From NCBI GenBank assembly GCA_014843695.1, contig CM026391.1, positions 33,671,445-33,735,444 of the forward strand: a DNA stretch of 64,000 bases, in the 5' to 3' direction. The stretch comes from Archivesica marissinica (Eukaryota; Mollusca; Bivalvia; Venerida; Vesicomyidae). The position numbers and the translations under genes are program-made. A model generated the notes under the pieces. That model was not told the origin of the DNA. It saw nothing but the letters and a program-made list of their open reading frames with translations, and ran no database searches. Below, piece by piece: positions 33,493 to 47,700 of this stretch. The first letter of the stretch is position 1. Each line of letters starts with the position of its first letter.

Positions 33493-36400
33493 TAGATATA
33501 AATAATGTTGTCCGTGTTCATCAACATCTGTTTCAAACACAGACTCTAGATCTATATAATATTGTCCGTATATACCACATCTGTTTCAAACACGGATTAT
33601 AGATCTATATAATGTTGTCCGTGTATACCACATCTGTTTCAAACACGGATTCTAGATCTATATAATGTTGTCCGTGTCCATCAACATCTGATTCAAACAC
33701 AGACTCTAGATCTATATAATGTTGTCCATGTTCATCAACATCTGTTTCAAACACGGACTCTAGATCTATATAATGTTGTCCCTATATACCCACATATGTT
33801 TCAAACACAAACTCCAGATCTATATAATGTTGTCTCTGTCCATCCGCATCTGATTTAAACACAGATTCTAGATCTATATAATGTTGTCTCTGTCCATCCA
33901 CATCTGATTCAAACACAGATTCTAGATCTATATAATGTTGTCCGTGTCCATCAACATCTGTTTCAAACACGGATTCTAGATCTATATAATGATGTCCGTG
34001 TCCATCAACATCTGTTTCAAACACGGATTCTAGATCTATATAATGATGTCCGTGTCCATCAACATCTGTTTCAAACACGGATTCTAGATCTATATAATGA
34101 TGTCCGTGTCCATCAACATCTGTTTCAAACACGGATTCTAGATCTATATAATGATGTCCGTGTCCATCCACATCTGTTTCAAACAAAGACTCTAGATCTA
34201 TATAATGTTGTCCGTGTATACCACATCTGTTTCAAACACAGACTCCAGATCTATATAATGTTGTCCGTGTCCATCAACATCTGTTTCAAACACGGATTCT
34301 AGATCTATATAATGATGTCCGTGTCCATCAACATCTGTTTCAAACACAGACACTAGATCTATATAATGTTGTCCGTGTATACCACATCTGTTTCAAACAC
34401 AGACTCCAGATCTATATAATGTTGTCCGTGTCCATCAATATCTGTTTCAAACACGGATTCTAGATCTATATAATGATGTCCGTGTCCATCAACATCTGAT
34501 TCAAACACGGATTCTAGATCTATATAATGATGTCCGTGTCCATCAACATCTGATTCAAACACGGATTCTAGATCTATATAATGTTGTCTGTGTCCATCCA
34601 CATCTGTTTCAAACACGGACTCTAGATCTATATAATGTTGTCCGTGTCCATCCACATCTGTTTCAAACACGGACTCTAGATCTATATAATGTTGTCCATG
34701 TTCATCAACATCTGTTTCAAACACAGACTCTAGATCTATATAATGTTGTCCCTATATACCCACATCTGTTTCAAACACAAACTCCAGATCTATATAATGT
34801 TGTCTCTGTCCATCCACATCTGATTCAAACACAGATTCTAGATCTATATAATGTTGTCCGTGTCCATCAACATCTGTTTGAAACACAGACTCTAGATCTA
34901 CGAAATGATGTCCGTGTCCATCCACATCTGTTTCAAACACGGATTCTAGATCTATATAATGTTGTCCGTGTCCATCAACATCTGTTTCAAACACAGACTC
35001 TAGATCTATATAATGATGTCCGTGTCCATCCACATCTGATTCAAACACAGACTCTAGATATATATAATGTTGTCCGTGTCCATCAACATCTGATTCAAAC
35101 AAAGACTCTAGATATATATAATGTTGTCCGTGTCCATCCACATCTGTTTCAAACACAGACTCTAGATATATATATAATGTTGTCCGTGTCCATCCACATC
35201 TGATTCAAACACGGACTCTAGATCTATATAATGATGTCCGTGTACATCCACATCTATTTCAAACACAGACTCTAGATATATATATAATGTTGTCAGTGTA
35301 TACCCACATCTGATTCAAACACAAACTCTAGATCTATATAATGTTGTCCGTGTCCATCAACATCTGATTCAAACACGGACTCTAGATCTATATAATGTTG
35401 TCCGTGTCCATCAACATCTGATTCAAACACAGACTCTAGATCTATATAATGTTGTCCGTGTCCATCCACATCTGATTCAAACACAGACTCTAGATATATA
35501 TAATGGTGTCTGTGTCCATCCACATCTGTTTCAAACACAGACTCTAGATCTATATAATGTTGTCCGTGTCCATCAACATCTGTTTCAAACACGGATTCTA
35601 GATCTATATAATGATGTCCGTGTCCATCAACATCTGTTTCAAACACGGATTCTAGATCTATATAATGATGTCCGTCTCCATCCACATCTGTTTCAAACAA
35701 AGACTCTAGATCTATATAATGTTGTCCGTGTATACCACATCTGTTTCAAACACAGACTCTAGATCTATATAATGGTGTCTGTGTCCATCCACATCTGTTT
35801 CAAACACAGACTCTAGATCTATATAATGTTGTCCGTGTCCATCAACATCTGATTCAAACACGGACTCTAGATATATATAATGTTGTCTGTGTCCATCCAC
35901 ATCTGTTTCAAACACGGACTCTAGATCTATATAATGTTGTCCATGTTCCTCAACATCTGTTTCAAACACAGACTCTAGATCTATATAATGTTTTCCGTGT
36001 CCATCAACATCTGATTCAAACACATACTCTAGATCTATATAATGTTGTCCGTGTCCATCCACATCTGTTTCAAACACAGACTCTAGATCTATATAATGTT
36101 GTCCGTGTCCATCAACATCTGATTCAAACACAGACTCTAGATCTATATAATGTTGTCCGTGTCCATCAACATCTGATTCAAACACAGACTCTAGATCTAT
36201 ATAATGTTGTCCGTGTCCATCAACATCTGATTCAAACACAGACTCTAGATCTATATAATGTTGTCCGTGTCCATCAACATCTGATTCAAACACAGACTCT
36301 AGATCTATATAATGTTGTCCGTGTCCATCAACATCTGTTTCAAACACAGACTCTAGATCTATATAATGTTGTCCGTGTCCATCCACATCTGATTCAAACA

Positions 36401-39400
36401 CAGACTATAGATATATATAATGGTGTCTGTGTCCATCCACATCTGTTTCAAACACAGACTCTAGATCTATATAATGTTGTCCGTGTCCATCAACATCTGA
36501 TTCAAACACGGACTCTAGATCTATATAATGTTGTCCGTTTCCATCAACATTTGATTCAAACACAGACTCTAGATCTATATAATGTTGTCCGTGTCCATCC
36601 ACATCTGATTCAAACACAGACTCTAGATCTATATAATGTTGTCCGTGTCCATCAACATCTGATTCAAACACAGACTCTAGATCTATATAATGTTGTCCGT
36701 GTCCATCCACATCTGATTCAAACACAGACTCTAGATATATATAATGTTGTCCGTGTCCATCAACATCTGATTCAAACACGGACTCTAGATATATATAATG
36801 TTGTCTGTGTCCATCCACATATGTTTCAAACACGGACTCTAGATCTATATAATGTTGTCCATGTTCATCAACATCTGTTTCAAACACAGACTCTAGATCT
36901 ATATAATGTTTTCCGTGTCCATCAACATCTGATTCAAACACAGACTCTAGATCTATATAATGTTGTCCGTGTGTACCCACATCTGATTCAAACACATACT
37001 CTAGATCTATATAATGGTGTCTGTGTCCATCCACATCTGTTTCAAACACAGACTCTAGATCTATATAATGTTGTCCGTGTCCATCAACATCTGATTCAAA
37101 CACGGACTCTAGATATATATAATGTTGTCTGTGTCCATCCACATCTGTTTCAAACACGGACTCTAGATCTATATAATGTTGTCCATGTTCATCAACATCT
37201 GTTTCAAACACAGACTCTAGATCTATATAATGTTTTCCGTGTCCATCAACATCTGATTCAAACACAGACTCTAGATCTATATAATGTTGTCCGTGTGTAC
37301 CCACATCTGATTCAAACACATACTCTAGATCTATATAATGGTGTCCGTGTCCATCCACATCTGTTTCAAACACAGACTCTAGATCTATATAATGTTGTCC
37401 GTGTCCATCAACATCTGATTCAAACACAGACTCTAGATCTATATAATGTTGTCCGTGTCCATCAACATCTGATTCAAACACAGACTCTAGATCTATATAA
37501 TGTTGTCCGTGTCCATCAACATCTGATTCAAACACAGACTCTAGATCTATATAATGTTGTCCGTGTCCATCAACATCTGATTCAAACACAGACTCTAGAT
37601 CTATATAATGTTGTCCGTGTCCATCCACATCTGATTCAAACACAGACTCTAGATCTATATAATGTTGTCCGTGTCCATCAACATCTGATTCAAACACAGA
37701 CTCTAGATCTATATAATGTTGTCCGTGTCCATCCACATCTGATTCAAACACAGACTCTAGATCTATATAATGTTGTCCGTGTCCATCAACATCTGATTCA
37801 AACACAGACTCTAGATCTATATAATGTTGTCCGTGTCCATCAACATCTGTTTCAAACACAGACTCTAGATCTATATAATGTTGTCCGTGTCCATCAACAT
37901 CTGATTCAAACACAGACTCTAGATCTATATAATGTTGTCCGTGTCCATCCACATCTGATTCAAACACAGACTCTAGATCTATATAATGTTGTCCGTGTCC
38001 ATCAACATCTGATTCAAACACGGACTCTAGATATATATAATGTTGTCTGTGTCCATCCACATCTGTTTCAAACACGGACTCTAGATCTATATAATGTTGT
38101 CCGTGTTCATCAACATCTGTTTCAAACACAGACTCTAGATCTATATAATGTTTTCCGTGTCCATCAACATCTGATTCAAACACAGACTCTAGATCTATAT
38201 AATGTTGTCCGTGTCTACCCACATCTGATTCAAACACATACTCTAGATCTATATAATGTTGTCCGTGTCCATCCACATCTGTTTCAAACACAGACTCTAG
38301 ATCTATATAATGTTGTCCGTGTCCATCAACATCTGATTCAAACACAGACTCTAGATCTATATAATGTTGTCCGTGTCCATCAACATCTGATTCAAACACA
38401 GACTCTAGATCTATATAATGTTGTCCGTGTCCATCAACATCTGATTCAAACACAGACTCTAGATCTATATAATGTTGTCCGTGTCCATCAACATCTGATT
38501 CAAACACAGACTCTAGATCTATATAATGTTGTCCGTGTCCATCCACATCTGATTCAAACACAGACTCTAGATCTATATAATGTTGTCCGTGTCCATCCAC
38601 ATCTGTTTCAAACACAGACTCTAGATCTATATAATGTTGTCCGTGTCCATCAACATCTGATTCAAACACAGACTCTAGATCTATATAATGTTGTCCGTGT
38701 CCATCAACATCTGATTCAAACACGGACTCTAGATCTATATAATGTTGTCCGTGTCCATCAACATCTGATTCAAACACAGACTCTAGATCTATATAATGTT
38801 GTCCGTGTCCATCAACATCTGATTCAAACACAGACTCTAGATCTATATAATGTTGTCCGTGTCCATCCACATCTGTTTCAAACACAGACTCTAGATCTAT
38901 ATAATGTTGTCCGTGTCCATCAACATCTGATTCAAACACGGACTCTAGATCTATATAATGTTGTCCGTGTCCATCAACATCTGATTCAAACACAGACTCT
39001 AGATCTATATAATGTTGTCCGTGTCCATCAACATCTGATTCAAACACAGACTCTAGATCTATATAATGTTGTCCGTGTCCATCCACATCTGATTCAAACA
39101 CGGACTCTAGATCTATATAATGTTGTCCGTGTCCATCAACATCTGATTCAAACACAGACTCTAGATCTATATAATGTTGTCCGTGTCCATCCACATCTGT
39201 TTCAAACACAGACTCTAGATCTATATAATGTTGTCCGTGTCCATCAACATCTGGTTCAAACACGGACTCTAGATCTATATAATGTTGTCCGTGTCCATCA
39301 ACATCTGATTCAAACACAGACTCTAGATCTATATAATGTTGTCCGTGTCCATCAACATCTGATTCAAACACAGACTCTAGATCTATATAATGTTGTCCGT

Positions 39401-39600
39401 GTCCATCAACATCTGTTTCAAACACAGACTCTAGATCTATATAATGTTTTCAATGTCCATCAACATCTGATTCAAACACAGACTCTAGATCTATATAATG
39501 TTGTCCGTGTCCATCCACATCTGATTCAAACACAGACTCTAGATCTATATAATGTTGTCCGTTTATACCTACATCTGATTCAAACACGGACTCTAGATGA
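33493..39600 (-). repeat. 6.1-kb array of 54-bp units, about 113 copies
   Basis: Units contain TCTAGATCTATATAATGTTG, TCCGTGTCCATCAACATCTG and ATTCAAACACAGAC, with the palindrome TAGATCTA. Copies are very similar between about 37.3 and 39.4 kb and more diverged toward 33.5-36 kb. On the minus strand the unit encodes VFESDVDGHGQHYIDLES. That frame is open for 1006 codons (36405-39425) and a plus frame for 1045 codons (36551-39688). The minus frame has no real start: its first codon is an internal GTG, and a TGA lies just upstream. It is broken by a TAG at 36402-36404 and by frameshifts further left. I annotate it as a repeat; the coding question is raised separately. Confidence 0.95.
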
Positions 39601-40172
39601 CCATGTGCATCCACATCGAAAGCAGTACGGCCGTACAGGGTTTTGGGCCGACTCTAAGTTTGATATCTGTATCTGTATCTGTATGTGAATAACTTCTAGT
39701 CAGTCTTTTTAATGCAGATGCAATAATGTTACTATGACCATTCTTGCATTTAATGGGCTTGACTAAACTCAGAGTGCATAATATCGTTTAAAATAAAACT
39801 CCATTTTCACTCACATGTTTGTCGTCAAATTGGGCATGTTTTCCGATAACCAATCAAATTTCATGTAGCAGAAATATGTTAAAAGATTTTATAGTACACT
39901 AGAATGAGATTAATGATATCGTCAACATTTATATTTTTCGAAATATAATGTGAATATTTATTTGTATTTTGGTATGTTCATTTTCCTGTTTGGCAGTTCT
40001 AGTGTGTAAACATATTTAAAGCAAGCACCTATGCATTCTATGTAAGTGTACCGTTTGTTATACTTGCAAGGTGAAGAAGACATGCTAAACATGATTTACG
40101 CATATTCAGTTATTATTAAGCGAATGGAACTAGATACAAACATGTCATACAATGCAATTTCATTTTATGAAC
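39601..40172. other. Unique interval between two arrays
   Basis: It holds a short (CTGTAT)n-like run at 39663-39685 and otherwise AT-rich sequence. A 61-codon frame (40046-40231) runs into the next array and matches no family I know. Its codons for YEQEYDFELMI overlap the first repeat unit. Confidence 0.4.
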
Positions 40173-40762
40173 AGGAATATGACTTTGAGCTAATGATTAG
40201 TAATTGTTTACAGGCTATATATGTCATATGACTTTCAGCTAATGATTAGTAATTGTTTACAGGCTATATATGTCATATGACTTTCAGCTAATGATTAGTA
40301 ATTGTTTACAGGCTATATATGTCATATGAACTTTCAGCTAATGATTAGTAATTGTTTACAGGCTATATATGTCATATGACTTTCAGCTAATGATTGGTAA
40401 TTGTTTACAGGCTATATATGTCATATGACTTTCAGCTAATGATTGGTAATTGTTTACAGGCTATATATGTCGTATGGCTTTGAGCTAATGATTAGTAATT
40501 GTTTACAGGCTATATATGTCATATGACTTTCAGCTAATGATTAGTAATTGTTTACAGGCTATATATGTCATATGACTTTCAGCTAATGATTAGTAATTGT
40601 TTACAGGCTATATATGTCATATGAACTTTCAGCTAATGATTAGTAATTGTTTACAGGCTATATATGTCATATGACTTTCAGCTAATGATTGGTAATTGTT
40701 TACAGGCTATATATGTCATATGACTTTCAGCTAATGATTGGTAATTGTTTACAGGCTATATA
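40173..40762 (+). repeat. 49-bp array, about 12 copies, each unit resembling a 3' splice site
   Basis: Units contain GACTTTCAGCTAATGATTAG and TAATTGTTTACAG followed by GCTATATATGTCATAT. In each unit CTAATGA (branch-point-like) lies about 20 bases before TTGTTTACAG|GC, a good acceptor consensus. Units are nearly identical, with A/G at GATTAG/GATTGG. The array is cut by the second gap. Confidence 0.93.
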
Positions 40763-41762
40763 NNNNNNNNNNNNNNNNNNNNNNNNNNNNNNNNNNNNNN
40801 NNNNNNNNNNNNNNNNNNNNNNNNNNNNNNNNNNNNNNNNNNNNNNNNNNNNNNNNNNNNNNNNNNNNNNNNNNNNNNNNNNNNNNNNNNNNNNNNNNNN
40901 NNNNNNNNNNNNNNNNNNNNNNNNNNNNNNNNNNNNNNNNNNNNNNNNNNNNNNNNNNNNNNNNNNNNNNNNNNNNNNNNNNNNNNNNNNNNNNNNNNNN
41001 NNNNNNNNNNNNNNNNNNNNNNNNNNNNNNNNNNNNNNNNNNNNNNNNNNNNNNNNNNNNNNNNNNNNNNNNNNNNNNNNNNNNNNNNNNNNNNNNNNNN
41101 NNNNNNNNNNNNNNNNNNNNNNNNNNNNNNNNNNNNNNNNNNNNNNNNNNNNNNNNNNNNNNNNNNNNNNNNNNNNNNNNNNNNNNNNNNNNNNNNNNNN
41201 NNNNNNNNNNNNNNNNNNNNNNNNNNNNNNNNNNNNNNNNNNNNNNNNNNNNNNNNNNNNNNNNNNNNNNNNNNNNNNNNNNNNNNNNNNNNNNNNNNNN
41301 NNNNNNNNNNNNNNNNNNNNNNNNNNNNNNNNNNNNNNNNNNNNNNNNNNNNNNNNNNNNNNNNNNNNNNNNNNNNNNNNNNNNNNNNNNNNNNNNNNNN
41401 NNNNNNNNNNNNNNNNNNNNNNNNNNNNNNNNNNNNNNNNNNNNNNNNNNNNNNNNNNNNNNNNNNNNNNNNNNNNNNNNNNNNNNNNNNNNNNNNNNNN
41501 NNNNNNNNNNNNNNNNNNNNNNNNNNNNNNNNNNNNNNNNNNNNNNNNNNNNNNNNNNNNNNNNNNNNNNNNNNNNNNNNNNNNNNNNNNNNNNNNNNNN
41601 NNNNNNNNNNNNNNNNNNNNNNNNNNNNNNNNNNNNNNNNNNNNNNNNNNNNNNNNNNNNNNNNNNNNNNNNNNNNNNNNNNNNNNNNNNNNNNNNNNNN
41701 NNNNNNNNNNNNNNNNNNNNNNNNNNNNNNNNNNNNNNNNNNNNNNNNNNNNNNNNNNNNNN
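40763..41762. other. Assembly gap, exactly 1000 N
   Basis: Another placeholder-sized run of N between two unrelated arrays (49-bp on the left, 24-bp on the right). Any exon following the acceptor-like array would be hidden here. Confidence 0.99.
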
Positions 41763-44700
41763 GGTCATCATACTCCTGTACTGGTTTACACTCATACTCC
41801 TGTACTGGTTTACATTCATACTCCTGTACTGGTTTACACTCATACTCCTGTACTGGTTTACACTCATATTCCCGTACTGGTTTACACTCATACTCCTGTA
41901 CTGGTTTACACTCATACTCCTGTACTGGTTTACACTCATACTCCCGTACTGGTTTACATTCATACTCCTGTACTGGTTTACACTCATACTCCTGTACTGG
42001 TTTACACTCATACTCCTGTACTGGTTTACACTCATACTCCTGTTCTGGTTTACACTCATACTCCCGTACTGGTTTACACTCATACTCCTGTACTGGTTTA
42101 CACTCATATTCCCGTACTGGTTTACACTCATACTCCTGTACTTGTTTACACTCATACTCCTATACTGGTTTACACTCAAACTCATGTACTGGTTTACACT
42201 CATACTCCTGTACTGGTTTACATTCATACCCCTGTACTGGTTTACACTCATACTCCCATACTGGTTTACATTCATACACCTTCACTGGTTTACACTAATA
42301 CTCCTGTACTGGTTTACATCATACTCATTTACTGGTTACATTCTACTGCCTGTACTGGTTTACACTCTTATACTCTTGTACTGGTTTACATTCATATCCT
42401 GGCACTGGTCTCTACAATTCATAACCTGTACAGGTTTACATTCATATCCCATGTACTGGTTTACATTCATACTCCTGTTACTGGTTTACACTCATACTCC
42501 TGTACTGGTTTACACTCATACTCCTGTACTGGTTTACAATCATACACCTGTACTGGTTTACACTCATACTCCTGTTCTGGTTTACACTCATACTCCCGTA
42601 CTGATTTACACTCATACTCCTGTACTGGTTTACACTCATACTCCTGTACTGGTTTACACTCATACTCCTGTACTGGTTTACACTCATACTCATTTACTGG
42701 TTTACACTCATACTCCTGTACTGGTTTACAATCATACTCCTCTACTGGTTTACACTCATACTCCTGTTCTGGTTTACACTCATACTCCCGTACTGGTTTA
42801 CTCTCATACTCCTGTACTGGTTTACACTCATATTCCTGTACTGGTTTACACTCATACTCCTGTACTGGTTTACACTCATACTCATTTACTGGTTTACACT
42901 CATATTCCTGTACTGGTTTACACTCATACTCCTGTACTGGTTTACATTCATAGTCCTGTACTGGTTTACACTCATACTCCTGTACTGGTTTACACTCATA
43001 CTCCCGTACTGGTTACATTCATACTCCCGTACTGGTTTACACTCATACTCCTGTTCTGGTTTACACTCATACTCCCGTACTGGTTTACACTCATACTCCT
43101 GTACTGGTTTACACTCATATTCCCGTACTGGTTTACACTCATACTCCTGTACTTGTTTACAATCATACTCCTATACTGGTTTACACTCAAACTCATGTAC
43201 TGGTTTACACTCATACTCCTGTACTGGTTTACATTCATACCCCTGTACTGGTTTACACTCATACTCCCATACTGGTTTACATTCATACACCTTCACTGGT
43301 TTACACTAATACTCCTGTACTGGTTTACACTCATACTCATTTATTGGTTTACATTCATACTCCTGTACTGGTTTACACTCATACTCATGTACTGGTTTAC
43401 ATTCATACTCCTGTACTGGTTTACATTCATACTCCTGTACAGGTTTACATTCATACCCATGTACTGGTTTACATTCATACTCCTGTACTGGTTTACACTC
43501 ATACTCCTGTACTGGTTTACACTCATACTCCTGTACTGGTTTACAATCATACACCTGTACTGGTTTACACTCATACTCCTGTTCTGGTTTACACTCATAC
43601 TCCAGTACTGGTTTACACTCATACTCATGTACTGGTTTACACTCATACTCCTGTACTGGTTTACACTCATACTCCTGTACTGGTTTACACTCATACTCAT
43701 TTACTGGTTTACACTCATATTCCTGTACCGGTTTACACTCATACTCCTGTACTGGTTTACACTCATACTCCTGTACTGGTTTACAATCATACTCCTCTAC
43801 TGGTTTACACTCATACTCCTGTTCTGGTTTACACTCATACTCCCGTACTGGTTTACACTCATACTCCTGTACTGGTTTACACTCATATTCCTGTACTGGT
43901 TTACACTCATACTCCTGTACTGGTTTACACTCATACTCATTTACTGGTTTACACTCATACTCCTGTACTGGTTTACATTCATACCCCTGTACAGGATTAC
44001 GTTCATACCCCTGTACTGGTTTACATTCATACCGGTTTACATTCATACCCCTGTACTCGTTTACATTCATACCCCTGTACTGGTTTACATTCATACTCTG
44101 TACTGGTTTACATTCATACTCCCGTACTGGATTACATTCATACGCCTGTACTGGTTTACATTCATACCCATGTACTGGTTTACACTCATACTCCTGTACT
44201 GGTTTACACTCATACTCATGTACTGTTTTACACTCATACTCCTGTACTGGTTTACATTCATACCCCTGTACTGGTTTACATTCATAACCCTATACTGGTT
44301 TACACTCATACTCCTGTACTGGTTTACAGTCATACTCCTGTACTGGTTTACACTCATACTCCTGTACTGGTTTACACTCAAACTCCCGTACTGGTTACAA
44401 TCATACTCCTGTACTGGTTTACACTCATACTCCCGTACTGGTTTACATTCATACTCCTGTACTGGTTTACACTCATACTCCTGTACTGGTTTACACTCAT
44501 ATTTATGTACTGGTTTACACTCATACTCCTGATCTGGTTTACACTCATACTCCTGTACTGGTTTACACTCATACTCCCGTACTGGTTTACATTCATACTC
44601 CTGTACTGGTTTACACTCATACTCCTGTACTGGTTTACACTCATACTCATGTACTGGTTTACACTCATATTCCTGTTCTGGTTTACACTCATACTCCCGT

Positions 44701-47700
44701 ACTGGTTTATACTCATACTCCTGTACTGGTTTACACTCATACTCCCGTACTGGTTTACACTCATACTACTGTACTGGTTTACACTCATTTTCCCGTACTG
44801 GCTTACACTCATACTCCTGCACTGGATTACACTCATACTCCTGTACTGGTTTACATTCATACTCCTGTACTGGTTTACATTCATACCCCTGTACTGGTTT
44901 ACACTCATACTCCTGTACTTGTTTTCACTCATACTCCTGTACTGGCTTACACTCATACTCCTGTACTGGTTTACAGTCATATTCCTGAAACTGGTTTACA
45001 CTCATACCCCTGTACTGGTTTACATTCATACCCCTGTACTGGTTTACACTCATACTCCTGTACTGGTTTACATTCATACCACTGTACTGGTTTACATTCA
45101 TACCCCTGTACTGGTTTACACTCATACACCCGTACTGGTTTACATTCATACCCCTGCACTGGTTTACATTCATACTCATGTACTGATTTACACTCTAACT
45201 CCTGTACTGGTTTACATTCATAATCCTGTACTGGTTTACACTCATACTCCTTTACTGGTTTACATTCATACTCCTGTACTGGTTTACACTCATACTCCTG
45301 CACTGGTTTACATTCATACCCCTGTACTGGTTTACATTCATACACCTGCACTGGTTTACATTCATACCCCTATACTGGTTTACATTCATACCCATGTACT
45401 GGTTTACACTCATTTTCCCGTACTGGCTTACACTCATACTCCTGCACTGGTTTACACTCATACTCCTGTACTGGTTTACATTCATACTCCCGTACTGGTT
45501 ACACTCATACTCCTGTACTGGTTTACACTCATACTCCCGTACTGGTTACATTCATACTCCCGTACTAGTTTACACTCATACTCCTGTTCTGGTTTACACT
45601 CATACTCCCGTACTGGTTTACACTCATACTCCTGTACTGGTTTACACTAATGCTCCCGTACTGTTATACACTCATACTCCTGTACTGATTTACACTCATA
45701 CTGCTGTACTGGTTTACACTCATACTCATGTATTGGTTTACATTCATACTCCTGTACTGGTTTACATTCATACCCCTGTACAGGTTTACATTCATACCCA
45801 TGTACTGGTTTACATTCAACTCCTGTACTGGTTTACAATCACACTCCCGTACTGGTTTACACTCATACTCCTGACTGGTTTACACTCATGCTCATGCACT
45901 GGTTTACACTCAAACTCCCGTACTGGTTACAATCATACTCCTGTTCTGCTTTACACTCATACTCCCGTACTGGTTTACATTCATACTCCTGTACTGGTTT
46001 ACACTCATACACCTGCACTGGTTTACATTCATACCCCTATACTGGTTTACATTCATACCCATGTACTGGTTTACACTCAAAGTCCCGTACTGGTATACAC
46101 TCATTTTCCCGTACTGGCTTACACTCATACTCCTGCACTGGTTTACACTCATACTCCTGTACTGGTTTACATTCATACTCCCGTACTGGTTACACTCATA
46201 CTCCTGTACTGGTTTACACTCATACTCCCGTACTGGTTACATTCATACTCCCGTACTGGTTTACACTCATACTCCTGTTCTGGTTTACACTCATACTCCC
46301 GTACTGGTTTACACTCATACTCCTGTACTGGTTTACACTCATATTCCCGTACTGGTTTACACTCATACTCCTGTACTTGTTTAACACTCATACTCCTATA
46401 CTGTTTACACTCAAACTCTGTACTGGTTTACACTCATACTCCTGTCTGGTTTACATTCTCCCTGTACTGGTTTACATAACTCCCGTACTGGTTTTACTCA
46501 TACACCTTCACTGGTTTTTTTTTGGTTTTTGTTGGTTTTTTTGTGGTTTTTGTGTTTTTTTGTTTTTTTTGGTTTTTTTGTTGGTTTTTTTTTTGGTTTA
46601 CATTCATACCCTGTACTGGTTTACATTCATACCATGTACTGGTTTACACTCATTTTCCCGTACTGGTTTACATCATACTCCTGTACTGGTTTACACTCAT
46701 ACTCCTGTACTGGTTTACATTCATACTCCTGTACTGGTTACACTCATACTCTTGGTTTCATACCTGTACTGGTTTCACTCCCTTACTGGTTTACACTCAT
46801 ACTCCTGTTCTGGTTTACACTCATACTCCCGTACTGGTTTACACTCATACTCCTGTACTGTTTACACTCTCTTCCTGTACTGGTTTACACTCATACTCCT
46901 ACTGGTTTACACTCATACTCATTTACTGGTTTACACTCATATCCTGTACTGGTTTACACTCATACTCCTGTACTGGTTTACATTCATAGTCTGTACTGGT
47001 TTACACTCATACTCCTGTACTGGTTTACACTCATATCCCGTACTGGTTACATTCATACTCCCGTACTGGTTTACACTCATACTCCTGTTCTGGTTTACAC
47101 TCATACTCCCGTACTGGTTTACACTCATACTCCTGTACTGGTTTACACTCATATTCCCGTACTGGTTTACACTCATACTCCTGTACTTGTTTACACTCAT
47201 ACTCCTATACTGGTTTACACTCAAACTCATGTACTGGTTTACACTCATACTCCTGTACTGGTTTACATTCATACCCCTGTACTGGTTTACACTCATACTC
47301 CCATACTGGTTTACATTCATACACCTTCACTGGTTTACACTAATACTCCTGTACTGGTTTACACTCATACTCATTTATTGGTTTACATTCATACTCCTGT
47401 ACTGGTTTACACTCATACTCATGTACTGGTTTACATTCATACTCCTGTACTGGTTTACATTCATACTCCTGTACAGGTTTACATTCATACCCATGTACTG
47501 GTTTACATTCATACTCCTGTACTGGTTTACATCATACTCCTGTACTGGTTTACACTCATACTCTGTACTGGTTTACAATCATACACCTGTACTGGTTTAC
47601 ACTCATACTCCTGTTCTGGTTTACACTCATACTCCAGTACTGGTTTACACTCATACTCATGTACTGGTTTACACTCATACTCCTGTACTGGTTTACACTC

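Noticed and set aside
36551..39688. 1045-codon plus-strand frame in the 54-bp array
   Set aside because: Common unit differences change amino acids in this frame, and the opposite strand is equally open. It is kept only as part of the repeat.
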